Assembly (NCBI GenBank): GCA_002633275.1
Contig: NWBO01000149.1
Coordinates: 1 to 64,000 of the forward strand
Source of the DNA: Bacteroidales bacterium Phil12
Lineage (GTDB): Bacteria; Bacteroidota; Bacteroidia; Bacteroidales; P3
Direction of reading: 5' to 3'
DNA: 64,000 bases
Shown here: one piece after another, positions 17,862-26,268 of the stretch
Position numbering within the stretch: the first letter of the stretch is position 1
Layout: the number at the start of each line of letters is the position of its first letter
Translations under genes and position numbers: made by a program
Notes under the pieces: model-generated
Seen by the model: only the letters and a program-made list of their open reading frames with translations
What the model was told of the DNA's origin: nothing
Databases searched by the model: none

Positions 17862-18299
17862 TTAATCATTGTTTTTCTCCAAATCAAAGAACGCTTCCTT
17901 ATATTTTTCGGGCATTATCTTTGATTTTCTCGTTACCGTATCCATTGCACTAAGCACACTGTAACACGTTGTCTTGACTTTACCGGAATTGACATCTATA
18001 ATCCTTTGAAACATCTTAACACTTTTTTCTCCGAACGATATTGTCTTGGTTTGAACTGCTATTTCGTCGCAACCCTCAACAGGTGCCAAAAAATCAAACT
18101 CCGTATGCACCAAAACCAAATCAATTTGAGATAAATCAATCTTACCGTTCAACGCTTTGGAAAAGTAATTCACTCTACCCACATCAAAATAATGACACTG
18201 AAATCCATTATTCACATGATTGAGAGCATCTAAGTCTGCGAAGCGTATTTGAATATTTACGCTGTGGTGAAATGTTGTTGTATCAAAATCGTAATTCAT
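17862..18299 (-). CDS. Acyl-CoA thioesterase, hotdog fold (YbgC/FadM-like)
   Basis: The 145-residue protein carries the 4-hydroxybenzoyl-CoA-thioesterase signature RFADLDALNHVNNGFQCHYF, with the likely catalytic Asp at residue 22. It is the normal length for a single hotdog domain. It should hydrolyse acyl-CoA or acyl-ACP; the exact substrate cannot be read from the sequence. It is divergent from tadA and ends at the shared terminator. Confidence 0.85.
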   Translation of the reverse strand: MNYDFDTTTFHHSVNIQIRFADLDALNHVNNGFQCHYFDVGRVNYFSKALNGKIDLSQIDLVLVHTEFDFLAPVEGCDEIAVQTKTISFGEKSVKMFQRIIDVNSGKVKTTCYSVLSAMDTVTRKSKIMPEKYKEAFFDLEKNND

Positions 18300-18314
18300 C
18301 GTTCAATTTTTTTG

Positions 18315-18322
18315 CAAAATTA
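18315..18322 (-). promoter_or_regulatory. Thioesterase -7 element
   Basis: TAATTTTG on the minus strand, 15 nt before the thioesterase ATG. Confidence 0.55.
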
Positions 18323-18364
18323 CAAAACAATGAGCAATGGATAATCAATCTTTTGATTTTTTAG

Positions 18365-18372
18365 TAACTTTG
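18365..18372 (+). promoter_or_regulatory. tadA -7 element
   Basis: TAACTTTG, 24 nt before the tadA ATG, divergent from the thioesterase promoter. Confidence 0.55.
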
Positions 18373-18396
18373 CCGAAATTTTTAACACGCTGACCT

Positions 18397-18843
18397 ATGT
18401 CCATAATCACTTATGATGATGAATATTTTATGCGGCAGGCACTCATAGAAGCCTCTTACGCATTGGAAGAAAACGAAGTACCAATCGGAGCAGTTATTGT
18501 ATCAAACAATAAGATAATAGCACGCGGCCACAATATGACCGAACGCCTTAAAGACTCCACATCTCACGCCGAAATGATAGCCATAACTTCCGCCGAAGAG
18601 TTTTTGGCAAGCAAATATCTGTCTTCTTGCACTCTTTACGTAACCATTGAACCCTGTCTTATGTGTGCAGGAGCAATAATCCTTTCGCAAATAGACCGCA
18701 TTGTCTATGGTACAAAGGACGAAAAAAGAGGTTTTTCTGCTTTTTGCAACACATATCCCAAGAAAATAAAAGTAGTATCGGGCGTTTTGGAACAAGAATG
18801 CAAAGAAATTATTCAAGATTTTTTTAAGTCAAAACGACAATAA
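18397..18843 (+). CDS. tadA: tRNA-specific adenosine deaminase
   Basis: The 148-residue enzyme converts A34 to inosine in tRNA-Arg(ACG). Zinc and catalytic residues are visible as H57-A-E59 and the PCLMCAGA motif with C87 and C90. Length and the N-terminal FMRQALIEASYALEENEVPIG fit TadA. It is followed by a 21-bp repeat array. Confidence 0.93.
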   Translation: MSIITYDDEYFMRQALIEASYALEENEVPIGAVIVSNNKIIARGHNMTERLKDSTSHAEMIAITSAEEFLASKYLSSCTLYVTIEPCLMCAGAIILSQIDRIVYGTKDEKRGFSAFCNTYPKKIKVVSGVLEQECKEIIQDFFKSKRQ

Positions 18844-18880
18844 ATTTTCTTTACATTACTTGCCGCAAAACCAATATCAC

Positions 18881-18970
18881 TTATCGCAAAATTAGTGTGA
18901 GACATTAGTAAATTAGTGTTAAACATCAGTAAAATAATTGGGGACACTAATTTTGCGATAACACTTATTA
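18881..18970 (-). repeat. 21-bp repeat array E, bracketed by an 18-bp inverted repeat
   Basis: Read on the minus strand there are three full units, for example TAATTTACTAAT followed by GTCTCACAC. TTATCGCAAAATTAGTGT (18881-18898) and its exact complement (18944-18961) bracket the array. Confidence 0.8.
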
Positions 18971-19025
18971 ATATTTTTTAATAAAAATACTATTATTTCA
19001 TTCCTTACCATTGGACTTTCTTTTG

Positions 19026-19033
19026 TATCTTTG
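19026..19033 (+). promoter_or_regulatory. -7 element of the Ig-like lipoprotein gene
   Basis: TATCTTTG followed by CAAAAC, 25 nt before the ATG at 19059. It argues for that start rather than the earlier in-frame ATG at 19011, which lies upstream of it. Confidence 0.6.
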
Positions 19034-19058
19034 CAAAACATTTTTAAGAATTTATACA

Positions 19059-20759
19059 ATGAAACATACATCATACAGCAATCGTTTTACGCTTTGTTTT
19101 TTATTTTTGTCGATTTGCTTTCTCGCTGTCTCTTGTGCGAGAATTGTTACCCCGAAAGGCGGAGATAAAGACTCATTGCCACCAAAGTACCGCACATCTT
19201 CACCCAAGATGAACGCCACCAACTTCAAGGGCAAAAGCATAGCGATTGATTTTGACGAATACATTGTTTTGGATAACGCAACAGATAAATTGATTGTCTC
19301 CCCTCCTTTGAAGAAAAAACCTGTAATAGGCAGCAAATTAAAGACCTTGTACATCAAAGACCTTGACTCCTTGCAAGAGAACACAACATATATCTTCGAT
19401 TTCGGCGATGCGATAACCGATTTCACGGAGGGTAACCGACTAAACCATTTTTCTTTTGCTTTTTCCACAGGTGCAGTTATAGATACCCTTTCCTACAAAG
19501 GCAGATTGCTGAACGCCTACACTCTAAAAGCCGAAAAGGCCAAGTACGTCGCCCTTTACCGCAACAAAGACAAAGATTTTATCCGCTCGCACATACCCGA
19601 CTATATCACTAAGTGCGACAGCAACGGCAGATTCTTTTTCCAAAATATTAAAGAGGGCGATTATCTTTTGATTGCCTTTGACGACTTAAACCGCAATATG
19701 ATTTACGACCTTCCTACGGAGGGATTTGGTGTAAAGGACAATATTTCAATAATGCCCGACGTTACTAAAACCACCGATTTCACATCCGACACTATTGACA
19801 GCATAGAAATAAAACCCACCACCGACACCATTTTATTCAACGAGGCACAAGACACCATTATCCAGATAAACTCTTCCAAACTTATCAGCAACCGAGAACT
19901 GCAAATAACTACATCAACAGCTGTTAATCGTAATTTTGACATTCAATTCACAAAACCGCTTCTTGATACTTCGGATTACAAAATCTTTTTTAACAAAACT
20001 TCCGACACTATAACCGTTGTTGCCGTTGGCGACAGCGTTTTTGACACACTTAAAGCCAAAATCTCTATCAGCGACATCAATGAAAACATAGATTTGGTTT
20101 ATCACGGCAAGAGCGACAAAAGAAAAAACAAGAAAAATACATTCAAACTTAATCTTCAAAGCAAGGACATTGCTCACTTCTCTTCTCTTTCTTTGCTTGT
20201 GCCTAATGTGATAAATACCGACAAGTTTTCGCAAATCGATGCCACTGCATACAACTCCACCGACACTATCGCCATTGTTTTTCACGCAGATTCCAATAAT
20301 ATCAAGTGCTTTTCCGCCTCTGCCACTCGACTATCACAAAACGCAACCTATATTTTGAGTATCGATAGTTCTCAAATCTTTGACTGCAACGGCAACTACA
20401 ACGACACTTTGAGGTGCGAAATACATATCGACTCGCAAGATGATTACGGCAGCTTTGCTATCAATATCCAAGACACCACTACCGATACTTTGAGCCTTAT
20501 TCTTTCTCTTTTTGACAATGACAAACAGGTTGGCGAAGATATTTTTGCCAAGACCAATAGTGGTTATCAAACGTTTTTCAATCTCAAAGAAGGCAAATAC
20601 AAATTGCGTATAATTATTGATGCCAATAACAACCGCCGTTGGGACGCCGGCGATTTCGACAGTGGAACTTTATCGGAAAAAGTGATGTTTTTCTATAAAG
20701 AAATCTCTATCAGAAAAGGTTGGCAAACCCAAGAAGAGTGGGATATATCCTATAAATAG
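19059..20759 (+). CDS. Ig-like (Big_5) domain lipoprotein
   Basis: The protein has 566 residues from the ATG at 19059, with a lipoprotein signal and lipobox AVSC (Cys26), then ARIVTPKGGDKDSLPPKY. That start, followed by SIAIDFDEYIVLDN and YIFDFGDAITDFTEGN, is the Bacteroidetes Ig-like (bacterial Ig domain 5) family found as one copy per genome. The C-terminal part contains a second sandwich-like region with a DANNNRRWDAGDFD loop that may bind calcium. Probably outer-membrane anchored; function unknown. Confidence 0.75.
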   Translation: MKHTSYSNRFTLCFLFLSICFLAVSCARIVTPKGGDKDSLPPKYRTSSPKMNATNFKGKSIAIDFDEYIVLDNATDKLIVSPPLKKKPVIGSKLKTLYIKDLDSLQENTTYIFDFGDAITDFTEGNRLNHFSFAFSTGAVIDTLSYKGRLLNAYTLKAEKAKYVALYRNKDKDFIRSHIPDYITKCDSNGRFFFQNIKEGDYLLIAFDDLNRNMIYDLPTEGFGVKDNISIMPDVTKTTDFTSDTIDSIEIKPTTDTILFNEAQDTIIQINSSKLISNRELQITTSTAVNRNFDIQFTKPLLDTSDYKIFFNKTSDTITVVAVGDSVFDTLKAKISISDINENIDLVYHGKSDKRKNKKNTFKLNLQSKDIAHFSSLSLLVPNVINTDKFSQIDATAYNSTDTIAIVFHADSNNIKCFSASATRLSQNATYILSIDSSQIFDCNGNYNDTLRCEIHIDSQDDYGSFAINIQDTTTDTLSLILSLFDNDKQVGEDIFAKTNSGYQTFFNLKEGKYKLRIIIDANNNRRWDAGDFDSGTLSEKVMFFYKEISIRKGWQTQEEWDISYK

Positions 20760-20780
20760 AAAAAGATCACAGATAATTCC

Positions 20781-22544
20781 CTATTTTTTTGCTTTCAAAT
20801 AGCCTTCCAACTTAAAGACATAAGCATATTTGCTTTTCACATCTGCCATTGATAAGTCGGATAAATCTATTTCTATATAGTTTCCGTCTTTTTTGTTATC
20901 TACGTATTTCCATTTCAAATTTATATGCTCACTACCTAACAACGTTATCTTCATATCTTTGTTTGGTTTTGCCATATCGTAAATCCTCAGACTTTTTGAT
21001 AAATCGTTCATTTCAAAAGCATATAAATCATCGTCCTTTGCTGTAAAATAGACTGTCGGTTGCAGACAAGTTACCTCTCCGTACCAATCCGTTTTAACAG
21101 GCAACAATACTTCTTTATCATTCAAATCCTTTGCCTTAAAACTCAATGATGCTTCCAAATCAGTCTCTTCATAGCTTACCACGATTTCATAAACTTCTCC
21201 TTTTTTGAAAGAAAATATTTCATTTATCGGTTGATTTATTTTTGCGGTTTGATTATAAACAACCCCTTTCTTTGTAATAAACTGAACATTTGCCTCATCA
21301 TCCGCCGAAACTTGCAACAATAATGTGGTATCCTTATCAAAAACAACTGTGTTTTTCCACACTATCTGGAAATTATCTTCGGTTATATTTCGCTTCGGAG
21401 AATTTCTCACCCAATTAAAATTCAATTGTTTTGCCATTAAGGTATCGGTCATATTCTTTGTATTGAAAGATTTTTCCCATGCTTTTGTACCATAAATTGC
21501 GTCTCCATTAATATTCAACCATTCACCTAATTGCAACAGCCTTTCTTGTTGCAATAAAGGTATTCTGCCGTCTGCCGCAGGTCCGACATTGAGCATCAAT
21601 CCGCCACCCATACTGACCAATTGTACAAAATGCTGTACCAAATCTTCGGCAGTCAAATAATCCTCAATAGGAGATATTCTATTCAATCCAAAACTTCTTG
21701 CCAAAGAACGACATTCACTCCACGGTCTATCTTTTACATTAATTCCCGCAGAATATTCAGGAGTTAGAAAACCGTATGGATTGCCATTTCCCCAACGATT
21801 ATTGACTATCGCTTCATCTTTACCGACTTTTTCAATTAAATAATTAACCATCTCTTCGCTTTTCAGCTGTTTGTAGTTAAAATCCCAATCGCCGTCAGCA
21901 AACACTAACGAAGGTTTATACAAATCCACCAATTCTTTGAACTGCGGCAACATATATTCATCAACATACTTCTCTAAGCCAACAGTATCAAACGTCCAAC
22001 GAAAGATTGGATTATGCCATTCCATAAGTGAATAATACAAACCAAAACGCACATTCCCATTCTTATCGCAAGCATCTCTCAATTCTTTAATAAAATCTCT
22101 ATGTGCCGGTGAGTTCATTGAATTTTTCTCTGTTGTCTTTGTATCCCAAAGGCAAAAACCGTCATGATGCTTCGACGAGAATACAATATATTTCGCTCCT
22201 GCTCTCTCAAACAAATCAATCCACTGCTCGGCATCGAAAAGCTCTGCTGTAAAATACTTTGTAAAATCAAAGTAATCGAATTTATCGCCATAAACCCGTT
22301 TGACAAAATTCTGTCTTAATGTGTCCTCACCTACGTAACCTTTATAGAACCATTCGGCATATTGTTCTCTATCCGAATACGAAGGAACGGAATATAATCC
22401 ATAATGAATCATAATTCCCAATTTCACGCTGTCAAACCATTGCGGAAAAGTATAATTCTGTTGAGCTTTTACATTACCGCCCAAAAGCATTGCAATCAAA
22501 AGCACCGCCACCGTTCCGACTTTTCTTATCTCATTTTTCTTCAT
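20781..22544 (-). CDS. Alpha-L-fucosidase, GH29
   Basis: The 587-residue exported enzyme (signal peptide 1-27, ending VKAQQ) has a GH29 barrel in residues 32-350. The likely nucleophile is Asp217 in SLVFADGDW. Other conserved blocks are KLGIMIHYGLYSVPSYSD, KYIVFSSKHHDGFCLWDT and MGGGLMLNVGPAADGRIP. The C-terminal 230 residues are beta-rich and may bind carbohydrate. It should release fucose from host or plant glycans. There is no neighbouring SusC/SusD pair, so it is not part of a visible utilisation locus. Confidence 0.92.
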   Translation of the reverse strand: MKKNEIRKVGTVAVLLIAMLLGGNVKAQQNYTFPQWFDSVKLGIMIHYGLYSVPSYSDREQYAEWFYKGYVGEDTLRQNFVKRVYGDKFDYFDFTKYFTAELFDAEQWIDLFERAGAKYIVFSSKHHDGFCLWDTKTTEKNSMNSPAHRDFIKELRDACDKNGNVRFGLYYSLMEWHNPIFRWTFDTVGLEKYVDEYMLPQFKELVDLYKPSLVFADGDWDFNYKQLKSEEMVNYLIEKVGKDEAIVNNRWGNGNPYGFLTPEYSAGINVKDRPWSECRSLARSFGLNRISPIEDYLTAEDLVQHFVQLVSMGGGLMLNVGPAADGRIPLLQQERLLQLGEWLNINGDAIYGTKAWEKSFNTKNMTDTLMAKQLNFNWVRNSPKRNITEDNFQIVWKNTVVFDKDTTLLLQVSADDEANVQFITKKGVVYNQTAKINQPINEIFSFKKGEVYEIVVSYEETDLEASLSFKAKDLNDKEVLLPVKTDWYGEVTCLQPTVYFTAKDDDLYAFEMNDLSKSLRIYDMAKPNKDMKITLLGSEHINLKWKYVDNKKDGNYIEIDLSDLSMADVKSKYAYVFKLEGYLKAKK

Positions 22545-22587
22545 AATTTTAATTAATTAAGCTAATTATTCCCCTTTGTTTGGTTTG

Positions 22588-22595
22588 CAAAGTTA
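22588..22595 (-). promoter_or_regulatory. Fucosidase -7 element
   Basis: TAACTTTG on the minus strand, 43 nt before the fucosidase ATG. Confidence 0.55.
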
Positions 22596-22656
22596 TAAAT
22601 AATAACTGTATCAAAGTTCCAAATCAGCAAAAAATTATCGTTTAACACTTTGCAAG

Positions 22657-22719
22657 AGAACTTATATTATTAGAACCGAAACGGTCGTTAGAACGTCCCC
22701 CTAAAATAACGTAAGTTCT
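22657..22719. other. Imperfect stem-loop in the 22.5-23.3 kb gap
   Basis: AGAACTTATATTATTAG (22657-22673) can pair imperfectly with CTAAAATAACGTAAGTTCT (22701-22719). The loop itself contains CCGAAACGG. It lies upstream of the fucosidase promoter. No known RNA is recognised. Confidence 0.3.
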
Positions 22720-23347
22720 ACGAATTTAATTATTGGAAATAAGTAATTCTACATCTTTTTTCCCTCCATCCCCTCCAAAAAAAATATGAGAGTAATTCTT
22801 CACGTGTTTTCACCATTTGAACAAAACATAGAAGATATTAATCATACAAATTCATAGACATCATTCATATATGGTGTTACAAATATTTAATTTTCTAATA
22901 ATCTTTTGCTTAATTTTAGTAAAACTCACATTAATTATAATGTGTAGTTTCTGCTGCCAAATCTTTGTTTATTATTATTCGCTCTTACGCATCAATAAGC
23001 GACAATATAACTTTTTGTATTCAAACCTTGCAATTTCACAATGGCAACACCATTTTCTACAATCGGATTTAGATAAATATTCATTGCTGCCGTTTGCTCT
23101 TCGTCATACAAGTCCGAAGACGGGTACATATACGTTTCACTTCCTTAATTTCTCCTTTTATTGCCTTATTTTTTCGTTCTCTTCCTTGCTCTTTTTGTCC
23201 CAATCGTTAAAGTTATCGCTTAAAACACTGCAACTCGCGTCTAAAACGCAGAAAAAGAGTGCCCGCAATTAAGAAAAAGTCGCCTATTAAAAAGGAATTT
23301 TGAAGAATAAAATTTGAATTCTAGACAAAAACTTAAAAACTCGAAGG
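22720..23347. other. Long gap without a convincing gene
   Basis: About 800 bp separate the glycosyltransferase stop from the fucosidase start. A plus-strand open frame at 22871-23272 is rich in Phe, Leu and Ser, has no family features and is probably spurious. The only coding-like stretch is the small minus-strand frame at 22992-23129. No 21-bp array is present here, unlike most long gaps of the window. Confidence 0.5.
22992..23129 (-). CDS. Possible small ORF (45 residues)
   Basis: The minus-strand frame starts ATG TAC CCG and gives MYPSSDLYDEEQTAAMNIYL followed by NPIVENGVAIVKLQG and a Tyr end. Its composition is more protein-like than chance frames in this AT-rich DNA. An AGGAAG lies about 10 nt upstream. 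It could be a real small protein or the end of a decayed gene. No homology is recognised. Confidence 0.25.
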   Translation of the reverse strand: MYPSSDLYDEEQTAAMNIYLNPIVENGVAIVKLQGLNTKSYIVAY

Positions 23348-24487
23348 TCAGGAATTTACGATATGAGCAACGGAATTTATGTAGCCCGACGAAGACAGGC
23401 TCATCAAACGGCGGGATAAGGATTCCATAGTCGGAGTAGTGAAATACAAACGATTTATCGCTTCGGCGATTGTACTGAAATCGTTTGCCGTAGGACAGAC
23501 ATCAAAGAGGTCTGTGCCTTGCAGCATTGTGTCGTTAGCCAAACAATGACCTTGCGAATGCAAAAGTGTATTCAAAAGTTTCAACTTCACACCCGCTCCG
23601 TCAAAGGATAGTAATAAGTTTATTCGGGCGTTTGCAACAAGAGAGTTCATCTTGTTTTGCTCAACATTGGAAAGAAGTTCGATATTCGGCTTGTTTTCAA
23701 CGGCTCGCAAAAGTTTTTTCATCGGATTTCTGCCTGCAATAATCAGACGAATATCTTTATTTACACTTGGCATAACCTTGTCGATAATGAAAAGAGCGAC
23801 TTTGACATTGCTCACAACAGACAAATCGGCGTTGAACAATATATAATCAGAAGCAAAAAAAGCGGTTTGCAAGTTCGCAGCATCGATATTGATGGGCGTA
23901 TTGTCGAAAAAGCAAGGCAGAAATCGGACGTCTTTGGTCGGAAATTTCTTCTTAAAATACGTTGCATCGGTTTGCGAAATGGCGAAAATCTTATCACACT
24001 TCGATAGATTGGTTTCAAAGAATTTGAGTTTTACGGCTTCGATAAAATAATAAGTTTTCTTGATGATATTACCCGAAGCAAGGGCAAGTTTCATATAATA
24101 ACGATGCTCGATATTATGAGTACGAACAAATATCTTGCGATTGGCAAACAAAGGATTGCGTAATAAATAGCACGTGTGCAAGCCTTCCAAAAGTATCGGA
24201 TAATCATCAAGCAACAGGTTTTGAATTAAAGTGTCGCTCTTGCGAGAAGCAACAATATAAGGTAAAAATGAAAACTGCGATTTCAGTCCTGTCGTTCGTG
24301 GATAGTAATATACCTTTGAGGCGTATCGTTCCAAAATCGGCGAAGGCTTTCGGTCTTTGTACTGAAAACAATGCAAAATAACCATTACGTCCGCTTGTTT
24401 CAAGGCTTTTAATTTGTAAAACACTTCAATAACTCCGCCGTAATCGGCAGGGTAAGGTATCTGAAAAGAGACAAGGTGTAAGGTCAT
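23348..24487 (-). CDS. Glycosyltransferase (GT4-like)
   Basis: The protein has 379 residues from the ATG at 24487, where MTLHLVSFQIPYPADYGGVI is a typical GT-B N-terminus with the glycine turn. An in-frame start 13 codons earlier adds nothing conserved. Mid-protein FVRTHNIEHRYYMKLA and the C-terminal donor-site region (IRLIIAGRNPMKKLL, VKLKLLNTLLHSQGHCLAND) fit family 4-like transferases. The acceptor is unknown. It is a lone gene, not inside a polysaccharide cluster. Confidence 0.75.
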   Translation of the reverse strand: MTLHLVSFQIPYPADYGGVIEVFYKLKALKQADVMVILHCFQYKDRKPSPILERYASKVYYYPRTTGLKSQFSFLPYIVASRKSDTLIQNLLLDDYPILLEGLHTCYLLRNPLFANRKIFVRTHNIEHRYYMKLALASGNIIKKTYYFIEAVKLKFFETNLSKCDKIFAISQTDATYFKKKFPTKDVRFLPCFFDNTPINIDAANLQTAFFASDYILFNADLSVVSNVKVALFIIDKVMPSVNKDIRLIIAGRNPMKKLLRAVENKPNIELLSNVEQNKMNSLVANARINLLLSFDGAGVKLKLLNTLLHSQGHCLANDTMLQGTDLFDVCPTANDFSTIAEAINRLYFTTPTMESLSRRLMSLSSSGYINSVAHIVNS

Positions 24488-24530
24488 AACAAATAAAAGT
24501 CTTTGATTGAAAAATACGTGTTGCAATACG

Positions 24531-24595
24531 AAAAAACAAAAAAGCAGTGAGTGTTGTTTTTAACTCAAAGCATTAAAATACAAACGCCCACTGCC
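24531..24595 (-). terminator. Terminator of aspA
   Basis: An imperfect stem based on GCAGTGAGTGTTGT (24544-24557) and its partner near 24582-24595 is followed on the minus strand by two T-runs. Confidence 0.55.
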
Positions 24596-24617
24596 TTGCA
24601 TAATCACGGCGGTGTGA

Positions 24618-26078
24618 TTAAAGTTTTGCTAAAATAGCCTCCAAAGTATCTTTGATTTTGTCTTGATCTGCTTTTATATCAAGATTAACAGGCTGAATCA
24701 TATTCTCAGGTTTGAAGATAGTCTCCAATTGTTCTTTTGTAAGAACGCCGTTTTCCAATGCTATCTCATAAACACCTTTACCCGTTTTCTTAGCAATCTT
24801 AGCGATTCTTGTAGAGTTTTTATATCCGATGTAAGGATTCAAAGCTGTTACAGTACCGATTGCCTTTGCGATAAAGTTCTTGCAGTTCTCAGCATCTGCT
24901 TCGATGCCGTCGATGCAAAGAGTACGCAATGTGTCAAAGCCGTTAGTCAATAGGTTGATTGATTCAAACAAGCAATAAACCATTACAGGCTCCATAACGT
25001 TAAGTTCCAACTGAGCGTTTTCGCTACCCAACATAACTGCTGTATCGTTACCGATAACTTTGTAGCAAAGTTGGTTCATAACCTCAGGAATAACAGGATT
25101 TACCTTACCAGGCATAATTGAAGAACCAGGTTGCATTTCAGGAAGATGAACTTCTGCCAAACCGCAACGAGGACCTGAACCCATTAAACGCAAGTCGTTG
25201 CAAATCTTGATTGCTCTCAAAGCTGTTCTCTTCAATTCAGAAGACAAACCAACCAATACAGATGTGTCAGGAGTTGCTTCGATTAAGTTTTCAGCCAATG
25301 TGATGTCCCAACCTGTAATATCTCTTAAAGCCTTGATACAAAGTTCTGAGTAGCCGGGTTCTGCACAGATACCAGTACCGATTGCAGTAGCACCCATATT
25401 AACTTCCAATAAGTGTTTTCTTGCAGCTTCAACATCCTTTGCAGCTTTTCTTAACATTGTTGCAAATGCACCGAAAGACTGACCTAATGTCATAGGAACG
25501 CCGTCTTGTAATTGAGTACGACCCATCTTAACGATGTTTTTGAATTCGTTTGCTTTCTTCTCCAAAGAAGCAACGCAATCGTTGATAGCCTTAATCAATT
25601 TCTCACTTTCAAGGTACAAACCAAAATGGAATCCTGTCGGATAAGCATCGTTTGTAGATTGAGATGCGTTAGAGTGGTCGTTAGGTGAGCAATATTGATA
25701 TTCTCCCGGTTTGTGTCCCATCAACTGTAAAGCACGGTTTGCTATAACTTCGTTAGCATTCATATTAACAGTTGTACCAGCACCACCTTGAATCATATCA
25801 GAAAGGAAGTATTCGTCCAATTTACCTTCTTTCATCTCTTCACAAGCCTGAACCATTGCTTTGAATTGTTCGTCTGTCAATTTACCTTGTGCGTGGTTTG
25901 CGATTGCAGCACCGTGTTTTGTGATTGCAAAACCTTTGATAAAATTAGGATAAGCGTTCATTGGAACACCTGAAATCTTGAAGTTATTGAAACCTCTTAA
26001 ACTCTGTACGCCATAAAGAGCATCAACCGGAACGTTAAGTTCGCCGATTAGATCGCTTTCTTTTCTATAGTCTGCCAT
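24618..26078 (-). CDS. aspA: Aspartate ammonia-lyase
   Basis: The 486-residue enzyme interconverts L-aspartate with fumarate and ammonia. The fumarase/aspartase signature GSSIMPGKVNP is at residues 318-328. SSxxTND-type contacts (SQSTNDAYPTG, 139-149) and MGRTQLQDGVPMTLGQ (185-200) are in place. The N-terminal RKESDLIGELNVPVDALYG separates it from class II fumarase. In anaerobic Bacteroidetes it feeds fumarate respiration. It has a 190-bp upstream gap and its own terminator. Confidence 0.92.
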   Translation of the reverse strand: MADYRKESDLIGELNVPVDALYGVQSLRGFNNFKISGVPMNAYPNFIKGFAITKHGAAIANHAQGKLTDEQFKAMVQACEEMKEGKLDEYFLSDMIQGGAGTTVNMNANEVIANRALQLMGHKPGEYQYCSPNDHSNASQSTNDAYPTGFHFGLYLESEKLIKAINDCVASLEKKANEFKNIVKMGRTQLQDGVPMTLGQSFGAFATMLRKAAKDVEAARKHLLEVNMGATAIGTGICAEPGYSELCIKALRDITGWDITLAENLIEATPDTSVLVGLSSELKRTALRAIKICNDLRLMGSGPRCGLAEVHLPEMQPGSSIMPGKVNPVIPEVMNQLCYKVIGNDTAVMLGSENAQLELNVMEPVMVYCLFESINLLTNGFDTLRTLCIDGIEADAENCKNFIAKAIGTVTALNPYIGYKNSTRIAKIAKKTGKGVYEIALENGVLTKEQLETIFKPENMIQPVNLDIKADQDKIKDTLEAILAKL

Positions 26079-26268
26079 GTCTAATAAAAATTTTTATTAT
26101 TAATTGATAAATTATTTAAATAACTTTTTAATAACTATAAAAGTTACGTTTTATTGTATTCGTTCTAAAAAATTTTTGTCTATACTCAAATATTTATTCT
26201 TATAAAAGAAAATCTTTTCTTCAAGCGATGCCACTCATACGTATCATATAAGCAAAAACTCCGAGCAT

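Noticed and set aside
22871..23272. 133-residue plus-strand frame
   Set aside because: Composition is typical of chance AT-rich translation (Phe/Leu/Ser), with no ribosome site or family match.
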